DNA of 64,000 nucleotides from an uncultured Candidatus Saccharibacteria bacterium (GTDB lineage Bacteria > Patescibacteriota > Saccharimonadia > Saccharimonadales > Saccharimonadaceae): the NCBI GenBank assembly GCA_938046115.1, contig CALIXX010000002.1:6520-70519 (forward strand). Direction: 5' to 3'. Numbering within the stretch: the first letter of the stretch is position 1; every line of letters starts with the position of its first letter. A program made the translations under genes and the position numbers. The notes beneath the pieces are model-generated. The model ran no database searches. It saw nothing but the letters and a program-made list of their open reading frames with translations, and had not been told where the DNA came from. This document shows, one piece after another, positions 32,004 through 42,702 of this stretch.

Positions 32004-32366
32004 CTATGATGATTGGTCGCTTTGCAAAATTTCTAGTGCACGCTGCAAAACCGCAATATCATCAGCGGCATTGTCCTGCTGCTCTAGTGCGCTTATTTTT
32101 GCACGAATCACCTGCTCGACTGGTGCCACCACTACATCCGCAGCATTCTGAGTGGGCGGTACCACTTGCAGGCTACGTGCTGAGTTATCCTTTTTGACCA
32201 AAAATCCACGAACAATCAGGCCATTGACATGCGCTGCTACCGTACTGACCGACTTATAGTCGAAGGCACGCATAATTTCGCGGTAGCTTGGGCCGTAACC
32301 ATTGCTCTTGATAAATGTGTCTATAAATGTCAATAATTCACGTTGTTTTCGCGTTGGGCTTGTCAT
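32004..32366 (-). CDS. LexA-like DNA-binding protein without the peptidase domain
   Basis: A 120-residue protein. Residues 1-65 are a LexA-type winged helix (RKQRELLTFIDTF, GPSYREIMRAF, STVAAHVNGLIVRGFL). The remaining 55 residues are polar and end in a short helical, Leu-containing tail. The S24 self-cleavage domain (Ala-Gly site, Ser/Lys pair) is missing, so RecA-triggered cleavage is not expected. The start at 32366 overlaps the stop of the O-antigen-ligase-like gene (ATGA) and has GGAGG 8 nt upstream; an upstream ATG at 32405 would lie inside that gene. Probably a small repressor; targets unknown. Confidence 0.75.
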   Translation of the reverse strand: MTSPTRKQRELLTFIDTFIKSNGYGPSYREIMRAFDYKSVSTVAAHVNGLIVRGFLVKKDNSARSLQVVPPTQNAADVVVAPVEQVIRAKISALEQQDNAADDIAVLQRALEILQSDQSS

Positions 32367-33661
32367 AATCCATCCTCCGTTATCGCTAGTGCTGCCAGCC
32401 CCCACCAGAGCATCGACACAGTGTCGTCAACAAAAACTGGTAAGAACAATCCTATCACAGTTAAGCCGATTCCGCCAGCAAAACTACCGAAAGCCAGCCA
32501 ATATGACCGGCGATGCCATAATTTTACCAGTACACCAGTGGTTAATGCAACTAATAATAGTAATCCAATCCAGCCAATTTCGTGAGCAACGAACAAATAG
32601 TGGTTTTCAATAATTAAGCTCTGCCCATTGCCAAGAAGCGATGCCGAGCCAGTACTCCCTACGCCAGTGCCAAGCGGTTGCTGCAAGGCGCGCGTTAGGC
32701 CAGCTTGCAACGAAGTGATTCGGTCGCTGTCGGATGTTTGGGCCGGGCCATGCGTTGGGTCGTTATGCAAGATAACATTATCAATAAAGTGTGGATCCAT
32801 AGCGTAGCCAATGCTACCAACAATCACCCCACAGCCAAGTACTGCGCCAGCACCCCACAGTACGACACGCCGAGATGCCTGCGACTGCCATGACCTGACA
32901 ATCGCAACAATGCCAACGCCAACCGCCACCGCGAGCAGCGCACTTCGCGAATAGCTCTGCCACACTGCAAGCGCCGCTAGCAGCGCCATACCACCAAGCA
33001 CCCAACGCCGCATATGCGAGATACGCCGCCATTGCAATGCGCTATACGCCACGATAAGCGTCAGGACAGTACTTGCATACGCCCCAAGTGGGTTTGGCCC
33101 ACGCAGCGTGCTATTAATGCGAACATAGGCACTATTGGAGTCGACTGTTTGGTAAGGTTCGATCGTCGTCGGCCCATAGCCAAGCGGCACAAGCACATCA
33201 CGCGGCAAAGCAAGCTGCGCTGCTGCAAAGCCAATCACGATAACTGCACCCGCACCAAGCATACGCAGCAACCAGCGTCGATACTGCGGATAATTACTCA
33301 CAAACACATAAACCGCCACACCAAGTGCCACAAAACGCAGATCAATCAACAAACCCGACAGCAGGGCCAACCCAGACGTTGCCACAAGCAGCGCCACCAC
33401 ACCGTGCCACAGCGCAAAGGCAAGTGCCAGCTGGATAATGCGATCACTCAGCCAACGCCGCCACTGCCGGCGCAGCGTCACATCAACAATAACAAGAAGT
33501 AAGACGACGAGGAGTAAAACTTCTTTCCACGCCTTGACAAAGAGCGCATAATCTGGCCAATGTGCGCCTACCCATACGGTCAGCGGTGCATGGATAGCCA
33601 GCCCGAAAAATATCGTACACAAAAACCAAGCCGGTATCTTTTCTCGCAATAACCGCTTCAT
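32363..33661 (-). CDS. O-antigen ligase-like (WaaL/Wzy family) membrane protein
   Basis: A 432-residue protein with 10 to 11 hydrophobic segments and a large periplasmic-type loop near the end containing NSAYVRINSTLRGPNPLGAY and the RITSLQAGL...HNH-free segment GVGSTGSAS...IENHYLFVAHEIGW, as in the Wzy_C/O-antigen ligase family. Such proteins polymerise or attach undecaprenyl-linked glycans outside the membrane. It overlaps the LexA-like gene by 4 nt. A -10 TACACT lies 8 nt before the ATG at 33661. It is divergent from the sugar-phosphate transferase gene. Confidence 0.82.
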   Translation of the reverse strand: MKRLLREKIPAWFLCTIFFGLAIHAPLTVWVGAHWPDYALFVKAWKEVLLLVVLLLVIVDVTLRRQWRRWLSDRIIQLALAFALWHGVVALLVATSGLALLSGLLIDLRFVALGVAVYVFVSNYPQYRRWLLRMLGAGAVIVIGFAAAQLALPRDVLVPLGYGPTTIEPYQTVDSNSAYVRINSTLRGPNPLGAYASTVLTLIVAYSALQWRRISHMRRWVLGGMALLAALAVWQSYSRSALLAVAVGVGIVAIVRSWQSQASRRVVLWGAGAVLGCGVIVGSIGYAMDPHFIDNVILHNDPTHGPAQTSDSDRITSLQAGLTRALQQPLGTGVGSTGSASLLGNGQSLIIENHYLFVAHEIGWIGLLLLVALTTGVLVKLWHRRSYWLAFGSFAGGIGLTVIGLFLPVFVDDTVSMLWWGLAALAITEDGL

Positions 33662-33713
33662 CTCTTTCTAGTGTAGCAAACTTTGGGTAAAAAGTGTTAT
33701 AGTAACAGTTGTT

Positions 33714-35150
33714 ATGCCGTCAAAAAATACGAAATTTTATAGTCTCATTCTCATCGGCCTCGATTTTGTTGTGCTGATGGCGGTGTTTTTCATCGCATAC
33801 TATGTCCGTACGCAAATCGATCACCGTGATTTGCTCCATACTGTCTATGCTAGCGACTATCTGCTTGGTTTCGTCGTCATTGCGCCAGTGTGGATTATTC
33901 TCTATGCCTCACTTGGACTCTATAGCGCAAGCGTCTATAGCCGGCGACTCGTCGAATGGGGGCGGCTGCTGCTGGGGACATTCATGGGTATTCTGCTGGT
34001 GATTGGCTGGGAATATGGCACACGAATGTATATCTTTCCAGCCCGCTTGGTGGCGATGTATGTCTTTCTTGGTTCGTTTTTGGCAATTGGCACGGTGCGC
34101 GAGTTGTTTCGCCTGACACGAAGTTGGCTCTTCCAGTACAACCATGGTGTGAACCGTGTGATGGTAATCGGGACATCGCTGGCAACGCGGGACATCGCTG
34201 AGTCAATCTCGACCACCTACAAGTCAGGTTTTCGTGTTGTGGCAATGGCTGGCCCCAAGCGCTTTGTACCGCCTGGGCTCGATGTTGTTCATTTTGCATC
34301 ACTCGACCCTGCCCTTGCGCAGATCAAGGAGCTCAAGATCGACACCATTATCCAAACCAACCTCTACGAAAATGAGGAAAAGAATCAAAAAGTGCTTGGT
34401 GCCGCACAGGTCAACCATATCCAATACAACTTCATCCCTGGCGAGCCAGAATTTTATACTGGCAAAAACACCATCGATGTTTTTCTTGGCTACCCAATGA
34501 TTACCGTTAGTCAAACACCACTCATTGGCTGGGGAGAAATCGCAAAGCGGATTTTCGACACAATTATTTCTGGCATATTACTCATTGCCCTTGCCCCGCT
34601 TTTTGTACTCCTTATCATTATGCAAAAGATCTTTAACCCTGGGCCAGCATTTTATATCTCAAAGCGCCTCAGTCGCTACTCCGAGCCAATCCAGCTCATC
34701 AAGTTCCGTAGTATGGGTGCACAATATGGCAAGCAAGACGCGGCTGATGAATTCCGTGCAATGGGTCGCGACGACCTGGCTGAAGAGTATGAAAAAAACC
34801 GCAAGGTCGAACACGACCCACGCATCACTCGCTTTGGCAATTTTTTGCGGGCAACATCACTTGACGAATTACCCCAGATTTTCAACGTCTTTCGTGGTGA
34901 TTTGAGCTTGGTTGGGCCGCGGCCAATTCTACCCCAAGAAGTGAAGTTTAGTTCAGCCCGCACGGCACTCTTGCACAGCGTGAAGTCAGGGGTGACGGGC
35001 CTATGGCAGGTATCTGGGCGCTCAAACCTGAGCTTCGATGAGCGGATCGAGCTTGAGCTATTTTATGCCCAAAACTGGAGCTTCTGGCTAGATATCAAGA
35101 TTCTATTCAAGACGATTGGTGTGGTGCTACGCAAGACGGGCGCGAAATAG
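33714..35150 (+). CDS. Undecaprenyl-phosphate sugar phosphotransferase (PHPT family)
   Basis: A 478-residue enzyme that starts glycan assembly by moving a sugar-1-phosphate onto undecaprenyl phosphate. Four to five N-terminal membrane segments, a central Rossmann-like domain (VNRVMVIGTSLATRDIA), another membrane segment near 285-310, then the catalytic bacterial sugar transferase domain with PIQLIKFRSM, SLDELPQIFNVFRGDLS and LVGPRP. The C-terminus WSFWLDIKILFKTI is typical. The sugar (glucose, galactose or N-acetylated) cannot be told. TATAGT lies 10 nt before the ATG. Confidence 0.93.
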   Translation: MPSKNTKFYSLILIGLDFVVLMAVFFIAYYVRTQIDHRDLLHTVYASDYLLGFVVIAPVWIILYASLGLYSASVYSRRLVEWGRLLLGTFMGILLVIGWEYGTRMYIFPARLVAMYVFLGSFLAIGTVRELFRLTRSWLFQYNHGVNRVMVIGTSLATRDIAESISTTYKSGFRVVAMAGPKRFVPPGLDVVHFASLDPALAQIKELKIDTIIQTNLYENEEKNQKVLGAAQVNHIQYNFIPGEPEFYTGKNTIDVFLGYPMITVSQTPLIGWGEIAKRIFDTIISGILLIALAPLFVLLIIMQKIFNPGPAFYISKRLSRYSEPIQLIKFRSMGAQYGKQDAADEFRAMGRDDLAEEYEKNRKVEHDPRITRFGNFLRATSLDELPQIFNVFRGDLSLVGPRPILPQEVKFSSARTALLHSVKSGVTGLWQVSGRSNLSFDERIELELFYAQNWSFWLDIKILFKTIGVVLRKTGAK

Positions 35151-35446
35151 ACGACTGTCGTTGCGAAAATTGGATAAATAGTTTAGCATTAATAAGCTTC
35201 CTGTTTGGGCTACAAGCTATGTTTATTTTTATAGGAGTCTCTGCGACACTCCATTTGCTGGAATACTTGGTTTATTAGTTTTCATAACAAAACGTCATCT
35301 TTAATATAAAAGATTAATAGTGGAAGGTGCCGATGTTTTATAACGTCTCTAAGAAAGTAGTAGAAGTGTGGGGCAGAAAATCGCAACAATAAGCCGTCAG
35401 GCTTGGGCACTGCTTACAAAAAAGCGTGTAGCCCTCAGTCCCTTAG
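35151..35446. other. Convergent intergenic region
   Basis: About 300 bases between the sugar transferase gene and the convergent GT4 gene. No credible gene. Short hairpins are visible: GGAGT/ACTCC near 35236-35254 and AAGCC-GTCA-GGCTT near 35389-35402; the second could end the GT4 transcript on the minus strand. Confidence 0.45.
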
Positions 35447-36571
35447 TTATTTTATCATCTGATCGCGCACTACCTTGCGTAGCTTAGTCAGAAATAGCGT
35501 CTTGTCAAAACGCTGTGCGGTGCGGCGCAAGACTGCAGGGTCAAAGGTTTGTTTCTCGGCCTGCTCAATTGCCTTAGCAACGCTGATGCTCGTCTGCCGG
35601 TCAAACAGCACACCCACTTCGGGCGACGTGACGATATCCGTCGTGCCGCCACGAGCCAAACCAATCACTGGCGCACCAGCCGCTAGCGCTTCAACACTGA
35701 CAATCCCAAAGTCCTCCTCTGCTGGATAGATAAAGCCACGCGCTGTTGTAATAGCCTTCTCATATTCGGCATCGCTCGCATCGCCGAAGCGATCGGTGCG
35801 GAACTCAACTGTTGGACCAGCCAGGTCAACGAGCCTACTGTGCGCGGGACCATTACCAAAGACAATCAGCTTCTTGCCAAGTTTTGTTGCTGCTGTGACT
35901 GCCAAGTCGTACCGCTTGTATGGCAACTGCCGGCCAATCGTCACATAATGATCACCCCGCTTGGCAGCAGGCGTAAACCGGTTTATATCTACTGGTGGAT
36001 GAATAACTATACTATTTCGATTGTAATATTTTTTAATGCGCTGTTGCGTCTCGGTCGAGTTTGCCAAGAAAACATCGACTTGCCGAGCCGCTTGGAGGTC
36101 TAGCTTGCGCTGGTGCGGCACCATGAGTGGCATGAGCGTGCGAATGAGCGGATTGAGATTACCATAGCCTGGGTCGCGTCGATATTCATCGTAGTGGCTC
36201 CAGTAATATCGTGGTGGTGTGTGACAATAGTTGATAATAACCTGATCGGGCCTCGTCTTTCTCACTTGGTGACCATGCATGTATGAGCTGGTGAGGATGA
36301 TATCAAACTCACGCAGATCAAGTCGCCGCATCGCTTTGACAGCCAGTGTTGGAAACAGCTTATAATACGTGCGCACCTTGCGTGGGATTTTTTGCAAAAA
36401 CGACGGCCGAACATCAAGCTCAGCAAAGGCTGGCATTTTGTCCTCATTGTACATTGCGGTATAGATCGGCGCATCCGGAAAAGCTTCGTGCATGGCCAAC
36501 ACGACATTCTCGGCACCACCCATTGTTGTCAAGAAGTCGCAGACAATGGCAATTTTGGGTTGTTTACTCAT
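35447..36571 (-). CDS. Glycosyltransferase, GT4 family
   Basis: A 374-residue GT-B enzyme. The N-terminal domain begins IAIVCDFLTTMGGAENVV; the C-terminal nucleotide-sugar domain has YVTIGRQLPYKRYDLAV, and the GT4 E-x7-E region appears as PAEEDFGIVSVEALAAG. It transfers a sugar in surface-glycan assembly at the inner face of the membrane. ATG at 36571 lies 6 nt after TACACT (36578-36583), which rules out a longer reading. It sits downstream of glmS with 39 nt between and its own promoter. Confidence 0.92.
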   Translation of the reverse strand: MSKQPKIAIVCDFLTTMGGAENVVLAMHEAFPDAPIYTAMYNEDKMPAFAELDVRPSFLQKIPRKVRTYYKLFPTLAVKAMRRLDLREFDIILTSSYMHGHQVRKTRPDQVIINYCHTPPRYYWSHYDEYRRDPGYGNLNPLIRTLMPLMVPHQRKLDLQAARQVDVFLANSTETQQRIKKYYNRNSIVIHPPVDINRFTPAAKRGDHYVTIGRQLPYKRYDLAVTAATKLGKKLIVFGNGPAHSRLVDLAGPTVEFRTDRFGDASDAEYEKAITTARGFIYPAEEDFGIVSVEALAAGAPVIGLARGGTTDIVTSPEVGVLFDRQTSISVAKAIEQAEKQTFDPAVLRRTAQRFDKTLFLTKLRKVVRDQMIK

Positions 36572-36610
36572 AGTATCAGTGTAGCGCAAAGGAGAGATTT
36601 TACCTATACC

Positions 36611-38437
36611 TTACTCCACCGTCACGCTCTTAGCAAGATTACGCGGCTGGTCGACGTCGTGTCCCCGCTCCACTGCCATATAGTAAGCAAAAAGCTGTGA
36701 TATAACATTAAACAAAATTGGCGTGAGGTGCTGCAGCTTAGTTGCAACGCGCACCACTGTCTCGGCAGGTACGCGTTTATCCGTATCGGTAATAACAATC
36801 GCATGAGCACCACGTGCATTCATCTCGATCAAATTACTCTGCGATTTTTCGTACAGCCAGTTGTCCTGCAAATAACACACTTCGAAGAAATGATCGTCGA
36901 TCAGGGCAATTGGCCCATGCTTGAGCTCACCTGCTGCATAGGCTTCAGCATGAATATAGCTTACCTCCTTAAGCTTAAGTGCGCCTTCAAGTGCAGCTGG
37001 GTAGAGTGTGTCGCGACCAATATAGAGCGCATGATTATAGTGAGCATAATTATGTGCGATGTTTTTGACGCTATCAGCCTGCTTAGCCAGCGTCTTTTCA
37101 ATCTCAGCTGGCAGCATCTCAAGCTCATTAATAAACTCACCTATCAGTTGCGGGTTTGTTCCCTTGGCTGCTGCAAGCATCAGGCCAAAGATTGTCATTG
37201 CGGCCACTTGCGAAGTAAAGGCCTTGGTGCTGGCCACACTGATCTCTGCCCCCACGTGTACATATACTCCACCGTCAACTTCGCGTGCAATCGTGCTCCC
37301 CACTGCATTGACGACACCAAGGCACGTCACACCACGCCGTTTGAGTTCCATCAGGCAAGCTAATGTATCGGCTGTCTCACCACTCTGACTCACAATGAGC
37401 GCAACGGTATGCTCGGGGATGTTATATGCTCGGTAGCGCAGCTCACTAGCAATCTCTACACTCACTGTTACATCATCAGTCAGTTGCTCAATAAAATAAC
37501 TAGCCTGCATACCCGCAAAATACGCCGTGCCACAGCCCACAATCATCACATGCTTGATCTGTCGCAATTCAGCATCACTTAAGCCTATGCCGCCTAGCCG
37601 GGCATAACGCTGCGCTGCAATCACTCGTCCAGCCAGCGTTGCTGCAAGGCTGGTCGGTTGCTCAAATATTTCTTTGAGGAGAAAGTGGTCGTACCCCTGT
37701 TTTTGAATAGCTTGCAAATCCATCTCTAGCGTCTCTACTTGTACATCAACCACTTGTGAATCCGTCGTTTGGAGCTCGAGACCAGTGCGGGTGCAGCGCC
37801 CTACTTCGCCATCGTGCAGATAGACCACTTGGTTGGTATACCCCACCAAGGCCGATGCATCACTAGCAATGTACGTTTCGCCATCACCAAGCCCAACAAT
37901 GAGCGGGCTACCTTTGCGGGCCACAATAATCTCATCAGGGTCACTTGCTTGAACAACTGCTAAGCCATACGTGCCTACCACCATTTTGAGCGCACCTCGC
38001 ACTGCCGCCAAGAGGTCTGGTGCTTGCTTGTGCAGATAGTCGATAAGCGCCGTCAATACTTCGGTGTCAGTATCACTCTTAAATTCATACTCATGCGCTG
38101 CAAGCATCGTCTTGAGTGCCTGATAATTCTCGATAATGCCATTATGTACAACGTAGATCTGCCCCACCTGATGTGGATGAGCGTTGCGTTTGCTGGGTGC
38201 CCCGTGGGTTGCCCAGCGAGTGTGACCAATACCAACCGTATCAGTCGTCTTGTGGCGAGCTGTTAGTTCATTCAGCGCAGCCACCTTGCCTTTCGTTCGG
38301 AGCAACGTTGGCGCAGCATCCTTGTCGAGTGTAACAATACCAGCACTATCATATCCACGATATTCAAGCCGCTTGAGTTCCGTCAGCAGTACACCCTGCG
38401 CTGGTCGCGTTCCGATATATCCAACTATTCCACACAT
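36611..38437 (-). CDS. glmS: Glutamine-fructose-6-phosphate aminotransferase (isomerizing)
   Basis: 608 residues, normal for GlmS. The mature N-terminus begins MCGIVGYIGT with the nucleophile Cys2; the glutaminase domain (RWATHGAPSKRNAHPH) is followed by two SIS domains (CGTAYFAGMQASYFIE, SQSGETADT, EAYAAGELKHGPIAL) and ends LAKSVTVE as in most homologues. It makes glucosamine-6-phosphate, the first committed step to UDP-GlcNAc for wall and glycan. Shine-Dalgarno GAGGAAAGGA precedes the ATG. I see no glmS ribozyme upstream. Confidence 0.98.
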   Translation of the reverse strand: MCGIVGYIGTRPAQGVLLTELKRLEYRGYDSAGIVTLDKDAAPTLLRTKGKVAALNELTARHKTTDTVGIGHTRWATHGAPSKRNAHPHQVGQIYVVHNGIIENYQALKTMLAAHEYEFKSDTDTEVLTALIDYLHKQAPDLLAAVRGALKMVVGTYGLAVVQASDPDEIIVARKGSPLIVGLGDGETYIASDASALVGYTNQVVYLHDGEVGRCTRTGLELQTTDSQVVDVQVETLEMDLQAIQKQGYDHFLLKEIFEQPTSLAATLAGRVIAAQRYARLGGIGLSDAELRQIKHVMIVGCGTAYFAGMQASYFIEQLTDDVTVSVEIASELRYRAYNIPEHTVALIVSQSGETADTLACLMELKRRGVTCLGVVNAVGSTIAREVDGGVYVHVGAEISVASTKAFTSQVAAMTIFGLMLAAAKGTNPQLIGEFINELEMLPAEIEKTLAKQADSVKNIAHNYAHYNHALYIGRDTLYPAALEGALKLKEVSYIHAEAYAAGELKHGPIALIDDHFFEVCYLQDNWLYEKSQSNLIEMNARGAHAIVITDTDKRVPAETVVRVATKLQHLTPILFNVISQLFAYYMAVERGHDVDQPRNLAKSVTVE

Positions 38438-38697
38438 AGATTTTTCCTTTCCTCTTGTATTATGGCGCTTTGGTCTTTGCCTTCTAGTGTACTCTTATTT
38501 TTGAACAATTTTGCAAGAATGTAAAAATTACAATGATTTTTCTCTGTTAGATTATGTTGATGTTTTTACATTAATAGTACTTCAGCTGTAAAATATAGAG
38601 AAAAACGACAGAATAAGCAAGAACGAATGCAGTGCTCATTCTCAGCAATAGTTAAGCTGATATGCTCATACTTATAGACAAAGAATAATACGATATG

Positions 38698-38727
38698 TTC
38701 GACATTTTTTCGACGAAGGGGTATACT
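38698..38727 (+). promoter_or_regulatory. galE promoter with TTCGAC direct repeats
   Basis: -35 TCGACA (38699-38704), 17-bp spacer, -10 TATACT (38722-38727), 7 nt before the galE ATG. TTCGAC occurs twice, at 38698-38703 and 38709-38714, spaced 11 nt (one helical turn). The repeats straddle the -35 and could be an operator, though that is only inferred. The rest of 38438-38690 holds the glmS upstream region and no gene. Confidence 0.6.
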
Positions 38728-38734
38728 AGGTAAT

Positions 38735-39769
38735 ATGAGTAGAGAAACGATTTTAGTCACTGGTGGCGCTGGGTATATTGGCAGCCACACCATTATTGAG
38801 CTTATTGCGGCAAGATTTGACGTCGTCGTTATTGACAACCTCGCCAATGCCAGCCGTGAAAGTCTGCGACGTGTCGAAACAATTACCGGCACAACTATCC
38901 CCTTTGTCGAGGCTGATGTGCGCGACCGATCGGCACTCGATGCGATTTTTACCAAGCATGATATCAGTGCTGTGATTCACTTTGCTGGACTCAAGGCAGT
39001 TGGTGAGTCGGTTGAGAAGCCGCTCGAATACTATGACTGCAATCTTAGCTCAACCCTCACCCTCTTAGCTGCAATGCGACAACATGGAGTGCATCGACTT
39101 GTTTTCTCAAGCTCTGCGACGGTCTATGGCACACCAGAGTCATTGCCACTCACTGAATCATCACGCACTGGCACCGGCATTACTAATCCATACGGCTGGA
39201 CGAAATATATGATCGAGCAGATCATTCGTGACTATTGCACGGCTCACCCCGACTTCCAAGCGACTATCTTGCGCTACTTTAATCCGATTGGTGCGCATAT
39301 ATCAGGTATGATTGGCGAAGATCCAAATGGCATCCCTAATAATCTCCTGCCCTATGTTGCACAAGTTGCCGTTGGAAAATTGCAAAGCGTTGGTGTATTT
39401 GGTGATGACTACGACACGCCTGACGGTACTGGTGTACGCGACTACATTCACGTTGTCGACCTCGCCAAAGGGCACGTGGCCGCTCTATCGCACATGCAGC
39501 CTGGTGAGCACACCTATAACCTTGGTACTGGCCATGGCACTTCTGTCCTGGAAATCATTAGAGCCTTTGGCAAAGCGTGCAAGCATGACATTCCATACGA
39601 GATAAAACCACGCCGAGCTGGTGATATTGCAGCTTGCTATGCCGACTGCAGTAAGGCGCAGCAAGAGCTTGGTTGGCAAGCAGAATTATCCATCGAACAA
39701 GCCTGTGAAGACTCCTGGCGCTGGCAATCTCACAACCCAAATGGTTATAAGAATTTAAAATTTAGATAA
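38735..39769 (+). CDS. galE: UDP-glucose 4-epimerase
   Basis: 344 residues, typical for GalE. NAD-binding GGAGYIGSH near the start, IHFAGLKAVGESVEKPLEYY, catalytic Ser region SSSATVYG and YGWTKYM (YxxxK), and the family segment RYFNPIGAH. It interconverts UDP-glucose and UDP-galactose for glycan synthesis. The start is supported by a promoter whose -10 ends 7 nt upstream, without a Shine-Dalgarno. Two hairpins follow immediately. Confidence 0.96.
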   Translation: MSRETILVTGGAGYIGSHTIIELIAARFDVVVIDNLANASRESLRRVETITGTTIPFVEADVRDRSALDAIFTKHDISAVIHFAGLKAVGESVEKPLEYYDCNLSSTLTLLAAMRQHGVHRLVFSSSATVYGTPESLPLTESSRTGTGITNPYGWTKYMIEQIIRDYCTAHPDFQATILRYFNPIGAHISGMIGEDPNGIPNNLLPYVAQVAVGKLQSVGVFGDDYDTPDGTGVRDYIHVVDLAKGHVAALSHMQPGEHTYNLGTGHGTSVLEIIRAFGKACKHDIPYEIKPRRAGDIAACYADCSKAQQELGWQAELSIEQACEDSWRWQSHNPNGYKNLKFR

Positions 39770-39839
39770 TACCCCATGAGGGTATTATGCAATGAACAAA
39801 ATATTTATTATATTCAAAATGAATATATTATTTGTTCAT
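39766..39839. repeat. Two successive inverted repeats after galE (hairpin B)
   Basis: ATAATACCC (39766-39774) pairs with GGGTATTAT (39780-39788), overlapping the galE stop. Next comes an imperfect 20-bp AT-rich hairpin from ATGAACAAA (39792) to TTTGTTCAT (39839). No T-run follows. The stretch 39780-39810 resembles hairpin A at 25312-25340. The rest of the 250-base convergent gap has nothing but the terminator at 39955. Confidence 0.7.
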
Positions 39840-39954
39840 ACAATAATTTTATTATTCAAGGGCATAAGCTTCCTGCTATATACGTTTGTGTCTCTGAGTA
39901 ATAAATGTATACAAACTATTGTTGCCTGCAAAGTTAATCTATAGAAATAATAAA

Positions 39955-39975
39955 CAGCCCATAGATATTGGGCTG
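39955..39975 (-). terminator. Terminator of the cytidylyltransferase-like gene
   Basis: CAGCCCA (39955-39961) pairs with TGGGCTG (39969-39975). On the minus strand it is followed by TTTATTATTT, and it lies 43 nt past the stop of the gene. Confidence 0.75.
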
Positions 39976-40018
39976 CTTTGTTACTGCAAAAAATAGCAAG
40001 TTTCGGTTTAGACGCCTA

Positions 40019-41567
<1,549 letters not shown>

Positions 41568-41570
41568 CCA

Positions 41571-42119
41571 ATGCCCGATACCCCCAGTAAAACTCGTGTG
41601 AGTAGCAAGATCGCCTACCAAAACCCGTGGATCACCATCCACGAAGACCAAACACGCGACCACGCAGGCAATCTGGGGGTATATGGCTATATGGAGTCGC
41701 GAAACTCGTGTATGGTCGTTGCTGTCGACGAGCATGAGCGCATCTACCTGGTGCGTGGCTTCCGCTACCCCTCACAGAGCTTTGGCTGGGAATTGCCCGG
41801 TGGTGGCGGTGATGGCGAGGATCTGCTCACCGCCTCCAAGCGCGAACTAGAGGAAGAGACTGGTATTGTTGCCCAGTCGTGGGAGAAGCTCGGTGAGGCA
41901 TACGTGTGCAATGGCCTGATGACAGAGAAAATGGCGGTGTGCTTGGCACGAGACCTGTCTTTTGGCGGCAACAAAGAACAGTCGGATGAAGTATTTAGCG
42001 ATATGCGGTTCTTCACCAACGAGGAGATCGACCAGCTTATTACCCAAGGCGATATCAACGACTGCCAGACACTAGCTGGCCTCCATTATTATCATATATG
42101 GCGAAAGGAGAACGCATGA
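41571..42119 (+). CDS. NUDIX hydrolase in the rhamnose operon
   Basis: A 182-residue protein with a perfect NUDIX box (G-x5-E-x7-RELEEETGI), similar to ADP-ribose pyrophosphatases: NPWITIHEDQTRDHAGN, then FRYPSQSFGWELPGGGG. It hydrolyses a nucleoside diphosphate linked to another group. Sited 3 nt after rmlB and overlapping rmlC by 4 nt (ATGA), it is translated with them, which suggests a role tied to sugar nucleotides, but the substrate is unknown. Confidence 0.92.
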   Translation: MPDTPSKTRVSSKIAYQNPWITIHEDQTRDHAGNLGVYGYMESRNSCMVVAVDEHERIYLVRGFRYPSQSFGWELPGGGGDGEDLLTASKRELEEETGIVAQSWEKLGEAYVCNGLMTEKMAVCLARDLSFGGNKEQSDEVFSDMRFFTNEEIDQLITQGDINDCQTLAGLHYYHIWRKENA

Positions 42120-42685
42120 ATTTCGACCCATCAACCTACAACGACCTTACCGTGACTGAATCACCAATTCCAGGGCTATTCGTCATCAAGCTGCCCGTCC
42201 ATGGTGACAACCGTGGGTGGTTTAAAGAAAATTACCAGAAGGAGAAGATGGAAGCGCTGGGACTACCTGCCTTGACCATTGTGCAAAACAACATTAGCTT
42301 TAATGACAAAGCTGGTGCAACACGTGGGCTACACGCCGAGCCCTGGAATAAGTTCATTAGTACCGCGAATGGCCGCGTGTTCGGTGCATGGTGTGATGTG
42401 CGCCAAGGCCCAACCTTCGGCCGCACATTCTCTGTAGAAATTAATCCTGGCACAGCGGTGTTTGTACCCAAGGGCGTGGCTAATGGTTACCAGACACTGG
42501 ACGATAATGTGGCATATACCTACCTGGTTGACGCCCATTGGTCACCAGATGCGCAGTATACCTTTGTTAACCTCTTTGACCCAGCACTCGATATTGCGTG
42601 GCCACTCGGCAAAGATAAGGCGATCATCTCACACAAAGATGCTGCGCACCCACTCCTGCGCGACGTACAGTCAATGGAATTATAA
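42116..42685 (+). CDS. rmlC: dTDP-4-dehydrorhamnose 3,5-epimerase
   Basis: 189 residues, cupin fold: DNRGWFKENYQKEKM, NNISFNDKAGATRGLHAEPW with the catalytic His, FGAWCDVRQGPTFG, and FVPKGVANGYQTL. Third step to dTDP-L-rhamnose. The start at 42116 is preferred over an upstream reading: AAAGGAG lies just before, and the ATG overlaps the stop of the NUDIX gene. Confidence 0.95.
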   Translation: MNFDPSTYNDLTVTESPIPGLFVIKLPVHGDNRGWFKENYQKEKMEALGLPALTIVQNNISFNDKAGATRGLHAEPWNKFISTANGRVFGAWCDVRQGPTFGRTFSVEINPGTAVFVPKGVANGYQTLDDNVAYTYLVDAHWSPDAQYTFVNLFDPALDIAWPLGKDKAIISHKDAAHPLLRDVQSMEL

Positions 42686-42702
42686 AAAGAAAGGAAGCGT
42701 GC

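Noticed and set aside
38438..38734. Possible glmS ribozyme or riboswitch upstream of glmS
   Set aside because: No glmS ribozyme core is visible; only short weak hairpins and promoter elements.
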